8,898 bases of DNA, taken from positions 1-8,898 of the forward strand of contig JAEZEN010000230.1 of the NCBI GenBank assembly GCA_023433185.1, written 5' to 3'. Made by a program: the position numbers and the translations under genes. Shown here piece after piece: positions 5,884-8,898 of this stretch (its first letter is position 1; each line of letters starts with the position of its first letter). The stretch is from Pseudomonadota bacterium (GTDB taxonomy: Bacteria > Pseudomonadota > Alphaproteobacteria > Rhizobiales > Kaistiaceae). The notes below the pieces were generated by a model. It worked only from the letters and a program-made list of their open reading frames with translations. It searched no databases and was not told where the DNA came from.

Positions 5884-6798
5884 ATGATCGAACGGCTGGA
5901 ACTCTTCATCGCCCTCGCTCGCGAGCGGCACTTCGGCCGCGCGGCGGACTCCTGCGGCGTGAGCCAGCCGACGCTGTCGGCCGCCATCAAGCAGCTCGAG
6001 GAGAGCTTCGGCGTGCGGCTGGTGAACCGCAGCTCGCGCTTCGAGGGCTTCACGGCGGAGGGCGAACGCGTGCTCGACTGGGCGCGCCGCATCGTCGGCG
6101 ACGCCCGCGCCATGCACCAGGAGATCGACGCGCTCAAGCGCGGTCTCGCCGGCGAGCTCCGCATCGCGGCGATCCCGACGGCCCTGGCGATGACGGCGCT
6201 CATCACCACGCCCTATCGCGCCAGGCATCCCGAGGTGCGGTTCAGCATCGTCTCGCGCACCTCTGCCGAGGTGCTGCGGCTGCTCGACAATCTCGAGGTC
6301 GATGCCGGCCTGACCTATCTCGACAACGAACCGCTCGGGCGCGTCAACACCATCCCGCTCTACCTCGAGGAGTACCGGCTGCTCACGGCGCGCGACGGCC
6401 CTTTCGGCGACCGCGACCGGGTCACCTGGGCCGAGGTCGGCCGCATGCCGCTCTGCCTGCTGACCCCCGACATGCAGAACCGGCGGATCATCGACGCCCT
6501 GCTCCGCGGGGTCGGGGCCGAGCCGTCGCCGACCCTCGAGTCGAATTCGATGATCGTCCTGTTCGCCCATGTCCGAACCGGCAAGTGGTCGAGCATCATG
6601 CCGGCGAAGCTCGCCGAGACGCTCGGACTCACCGACAGCGTCCGCGCCATCCCGATCGTGGAACCCGCCGCGACCCATGCGGTCGGCCTGGTGGTGCCGC
6701 ATCGCGAGCCGATGACGCCGCTGGTCGCCGCCCTCGTCGCCGAGGCGCGGGACCTTGCCGCGGCTTTGGCCGACGCGGCGGCGGACGCGCGCGACTGA
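5884..6798 (+). CDS. LysR-type transcriptional regulator, likely of the formate dehydrogenase operon (FdsR-like)
   Basis: 304-residue cytoplasmic LysR-type regulator. The N-terminal winged helix-turn-helix spans about residues 18-37 (FGRAADSCGVSQPTLSAAIK) with the following QLEESFGVRLVNR, a linker helix to about 88, then the periplasmic-binding-like effector domain from GELRIAAIPTA (90-100). It lies 126 bp upstream of fdsG on the same strand, the arrangement of FdsR regulators of NAD-dependent formate dehydrogenase operons, and a perfect LysR box lies in that gap. It is also divergent from the RraA-like operon, so control of that operon is possible. The frame is open from a GTG at 5869, but ATG 5884 gives the standard LysR N-terminus (MIERLELFIALAR) and is preferred; no strong ribosome binding site is seen at either. 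The effector is unknown; formate is a guess from context. Confidence 0.9.
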   Translation: MIERLELFIALARERHFGRAADSCGVSQPTLSAAIKQLEESFGVRLVNRSSRFEGFTAEGERVLDWARRIVGDARAMHQEIDALKRGLAGELRIAAIPTALAMTALITTPYRARHPEVRFSIVSRTSAEVLRLLDNLEVDAGLTYLDNEPLGRVNTIPLYLEEYRLLTARDGPFGDRDRVTWAEVGRMPLCLLTPDMQNRRIIDALLRGVGAEPSPTLESNSMIVLFAHVRTGKWSSIMPAKLAETLGLTDSVRAIPIVEPAATHAVGLVVPHREPMTPLVAALVAEARDLAAALADAAADARD

Positions 6799-6826
6799 CG
6801 AACAGGCCGCGTCTTCGGGGGCAGAT

Positions 6827-6845
6827 CGATCAGGTTTCCTGATCG
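6827..6845. promoter_or_regulatory. LysR-type operator (perfect inverted repeat) upstream of fdsG
   Basis: CGATCAGG-TTT-CCTGATCG is a perfect 8-bp inverted repeat with a 3-bp centre. It contains the LysR-family signature T-N11-A (T6830, A6842) in the form ATC-N9-GAT. It lies 28 bp after the LysR stop codon, and its centre at 6836 is about 65 bp upstream of the transcription start expected from the -35/-10 guess below, the standard location of a LysR recognition site. It could alternatively act as an RNA hairpin after the regulator gene, but no U-tract follows. Confidence 0.65.
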
Positions 6846-6864
6846 TGCGATATCCTTCGTCCCA

Positions 6865-6894
6865 TTGAAACTATGGGCTTTTCGCGACACTTAT
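6865..6894 (+). promoter_or_regulatory. Possible promoter of the fds operon
   Basis: TTGAAA (6865-6870) and ACTTAT (6889-6894) are separated by 18 bp. The -35 is good and the -10 poor (three of six consensus positions), which fits an activator-dependent promoter served by the LysR box centred at 6836. The stretch is clearly more AT-rich than the flanking genes. Start site not shown. Confidence 0.35.
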
Positions 6895-6924
6895 GGTTTG
6901 TTCCAAGGAGGAAACGATCCCCGG

Positions 6925-7398
6925 ATGCCGGCCAATCGCCAATGGAACGCGGCGCGCGCCGCGGAGATCATCGCATCGGAGATGCGTGCGGAGGGGCCGC
7001 TTCTCCCCATCCTCCACGCGCTGCAGGCCGAGTTCGGCTATGTCGACCGCGCCGCCGAGCCGATGATCGCCGAGGCGCTCAACATCAGCCGCGCCGAGGT
7101 TCACGGCGTCGTCACCTTCTACCACGACTTCCGGCACGAGCCCGGGGGCGAGCACCTCCTCAAGCTCTGCCGCGCCGAGGCCTGCCAGGCGGCCGGTTGC
7201 GAGGCACTGGTCGACCGCGCCGAACGCACGCTCGGCACGCCGCTGGGCACCACGGCCCCGGGAGGGCGCGTCACCCTCGAAGCAGTCTACTGCCTCGGCC
7301 TCTGCGCGGTCGCGCCGGCGGCGATGCTCGACGGCAGGGTCGTCGGGCGGCTCGATGCCGGCCGGCTGGACGCCCTGATCACGGAGGCGGGCGCATGA
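6925..7398 (+). CDS. fdsG: NAD-dependent formate dehydrogenase gamma subunit (NuoE-like, [2Fe-2S])
   Basis: Electron-transfer subunit of the soluble molybdenum/tungsten NAD-dependent formate dehydrogenase (FdsABG), homologous to NuoE of complex I; it works next to FdsB in the diaphorase part. 157 residues, usual length. The N-terminal helical part holds GPLLPILHALQAEFGYV and ISRAEVHGVVTFYHDF (54-69), the NuoE/FdsG signature. The thioredoxin-like domain carries the [2Fe-2S] ligands Cys82 and Cys87 (LCRAEAC) and Cys123 and Cys127 (YCLGLC); Cys92 is an additional cysteine. The start at 6925 was chosen because the conserved N-terminus begins there; AAGGAGG at 6905-6911 is a very strong Shine-Dalgarno sequence but 13 nt away, longer than usual. 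The frame is open upstream to 6865 only through a TTG overlapping the promoter. The stop overlaps the fdsB start (ATGA), implying coupled translation. Confidence 0.95.
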   Translation: MPANRQWNAARAAEIIASEMRAEGPLLPILHALQAEFGYVDRAAEPMIAEALNISRAEVHGVVTFYHDFRHEPGGEHLLKLCRAEACQAAGCEALVDRAERTLGTPLGTTAPGGRVTLEAVYCLGLCAVAPAAMLDGRVVGRLDAGRLDALITEAGA

Positions 7399-8898
7399 CC
7401 CTCCGTCTCTTCGTTCCCCGCGATGCCGGCGCGCTCGCCGTCGGCGCCGACGACGTGGCGGCGGCGCTCGGTCAGGCGGCGCTCGCTCGCGGGCTCGAGG
7501 TCGAGATCGTCCGCACCGGCTCGCGCGGCCTCTACTGGCTCGAGCCGCTGGTCGAGGTCGAGACGGCCGATGGACGGGTCGGCTTCGGCCCGGCGACGCC
7601 CGGCGACGCGGACGCGATCCTCGCCGCGGTGACCGGCGGTGCGCCGCACCCGCTGGCGCTCGGCATCGTCGACGACATCCCCTGGCTCAAGCGCCAGACC
7701 CGGCTCACCTTCGCCCGTTGCGGCGTAGTCGATCCGCGCTCCTTCGCCGACTATGGACGGCATGACGGATGGAAGGGCCTGCAGCGCGCGATCGAACTCG
7801 GGCCCGAGGCGACGATCGCCGAGGTGACCGAGTCCGGCCTCCGGGGCCGCGGTGGCGCGGGCTTCCCGACCGGGATCAAGTGGAAGACCGTCGCCGGTGC
7901 GACGGGGCCGCAGAAGTACATCGTCTGCAATGCCGACGAGGGCGACAGCGGCACCTTCGCCGATCGCATGCTCATGGAGGGCGACCCGTTCTCGCTGATC
8001 GAGGGCATGGCCCTCGCCGGCTTCGCGGTCGGCGCCACGTAGGGCTACGTCTACATCCGCTCCGAATATCCCCAAGCCATCGACGCGATGAACGAGGCGA
8101 TCCGCGCCGCCCGGCGGGGCGGCATGCTCGGCGCGGGGATCGCCGGCACGGACATCGCCTTCGACATGGAGGTGCGGGTGGGGGCGGGGGCCTATGTCTG
8201 CGGCGAGGAGACCTCGCTCCTCGAAAGCCTCGAGGGCAGGCGCGGCGTCGTCCGCGCCAAGCCGCCGCTGCCCGCGATCAAGGGTCTCTTCGGGCGGCCG
8301 ACGGTGGTGAACAACGTCATCTCGCTCGCCACCGTGCCGGCGATTCTCGCGCGCGGCGCCGGCTGCTACCGCGACTTCGGCATGGGCCGCTCGCGCGGCA
8401 CGATGCCGATCCAGCTCGCCGGCAACGTGCGCTTCGGCGGGCTGTTCGAGACCGCCTTCGGCGTGACGCTGGGCGAACTGGTCGACGACATCGGCGGCGG
8501 CACGCTCACCGGCCGTCCGGTCAGGGCCGTCCAGGTCGGCGGCCCGCTCGGCGCCTATTTCCCGCGCGCCCTGTTCGACACGCCCTTCGACTACGAGGCC
8601 TTCGCCGCCCGCGACGGGCTGATCGGTCACGGCGGCGTCGTCGTCTTCGACGAGTCCGTCGACATGGCGAAGCAGGCGCGTTTCGCGATGGAGTTCTGCG
8701 CCATCGAATCCTGCGGCAAGTGCACACCCTGCCGGATCGGCTCGACGCGCGGCGTCGAGACCATCGACCGCATCGTCCGCGGCGAGCGGCGCGAGGAGAG
8801 CCTCGCCCTGCTCGCAGACCTCTGCGACACGCTCAAGTTCGGCTCGCTCTGCGCCCTCGGAGGCTTCACGCCCTATCCCGTGATGAGCGCGCTCACCC
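7395..8898 (+). pseudogene. fdsB: NAD-dependent formate dehydrogenase beta subunit (NuoF-like) interrupted by in-frame TAG; 3' end off window
   Basis: FdsB takes electrons from the formate-oxidising FdsA subunit through a [4Fe-4S] cluster to FMN and reduces NAD+. The frame from ATG 7395 (GGAGG 7 nt upstream, 4-bp overlap with fdsG) has a thioredoxin-like N-terminal part, the FMN loop GRGGAGFPTG (151-160) and NADEGDSGTFADR (179-191). A TAG at 8040-8042 replaces residue 216 in a conserved stretch (FAVGAT-stop-GYVYIRSEYP). The same frame then runs without another stop to the window end, with GAGAYVCGEETSLLESLEG and the [4Fe-4S] ligands Cys440, Cys443, Cys446 (SCGKCTPC) and Cys486 (SLCALGG). About 501 codons are visible, close to full length. 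A 215-residue product would lack the iron-sulfur cluster and be inactive. One base change (from AAG, CAG or GAG) explains it; sequencing error is the main alternative, as nothing else has decayed. Confidence 0.88.

Noticed and set aside
5284..6702. Minus-strand open frame of 472 codons
   Set aside because: It spans the RraA-like gene, the divergent intergenic region and most of the LysR gene in antisense; the product is His/Arg/Gly-rich low-complexity with no family features, typical of antisense frames in GC-rich DNA.
6873..7394. In-frame N-terminal extension of FdsB back to 6873
   Set aside because: This part of the frame overlaps fdsG and encodes Arg/Pro-rich shadow sequence; the real FdsB start is ATG 7395 with its own GGAGG site and the ATGA overlap.
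8040..8042. Pyrrolysine or other programmed readthrough at the fdsB TAG
   Set aside because: FdsB is not a known recoded protein, the codon is not at a catalytic position, and no stem-loop context was evident; nonsense change or base error is simpler. Kept only as an alternative to test.
7287..8630. Minus-strand open frame of 447 codons
   Set aside because: Antisense to fdsG and fdsB, whose families are unmistakable on the plus strand; its composition is that of a GC-rich shadow frame.
1..8898. Mobile elements, CRISPR arrays, tRNAs, defence genes
   Set aside because: No transposase or integrase motifs, no terminal inverted repeats with target duplications, no spaced repeat array and no tRNA-like sequence were recognised on reading both strands.

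Overview
The window is very GC-rich with strongly G/C-biased third codon positions. It carries the gene order SRP RNA-dnaX typical of Alphaproteobacteria, a DnaX without the zinc-binding cysteine cluster, and a LysR-fdsG-fdsB cluster. I infer an alphaproteobacterium, probably of the Hyphomicrobiales; the species cannot be named from this sequence alone.

Left part (1-3040, all minus strand). The 5' part of dnaX (DNA polymerase III tau/gamma) runs off the left edge. Just upstream of it is the ~99-nt 4.5S/SRP RNA gene (ffs), with its own -10 box and a terminal U-tract. Further upstream is a two-gene unit: an ArsR-family repressor with a C-terminal Cys-Cys pair, overlapping a 12-TM MFS transporter. 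This looks like a small metalloid-responsive efflux operon with inverted repeats in its control region.

Middle (3147-5651). A lone plus-strand gene encodes a small RTX calcium-binding protein, with no type I secretion genes in view. It converges on a minus-strand pair 10 bp apart: an RraA-like aldolase/decarboxylase-family protein and a ketopantoate-reductase-family dehydrogenase. The pair has a good Shine-Dalgarno site and a possible promoter, and looks like a small 2-oxo/hydroxy-acid catabolic operon.

Right part (5884-8898, plus strand). A LysR-type regulator is followed by the start of an NAD-dependent formate dehydrogenase operon, fdsG (NuoE-like [2Fe-2S] subunit) and fdsB (NuoF-like FMN/NAD/[4Fe-4S] subunit). 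A 19-bp perfect inverted repeat with the classical ATC-N9-GAT LysR box lies about 65 bp upstream of the plausible transcription start. The most notable feature is an in-frame TAG at 8040-8042 in fdsB: the frame continues without another stop to the window end and encodes all remaining conserved FdsB motifs. This is a single nonsense change or a base error in an otherwise intact gene.

No mobile elements, CRISPR arrays or tRNAs were seen, and no gene-free stretch exceeds 300 bp. Apart from the fdsB stop, the window is mostly recognisable housekeeping and metabolic content; I do not see an obviously new defence or mobile system.
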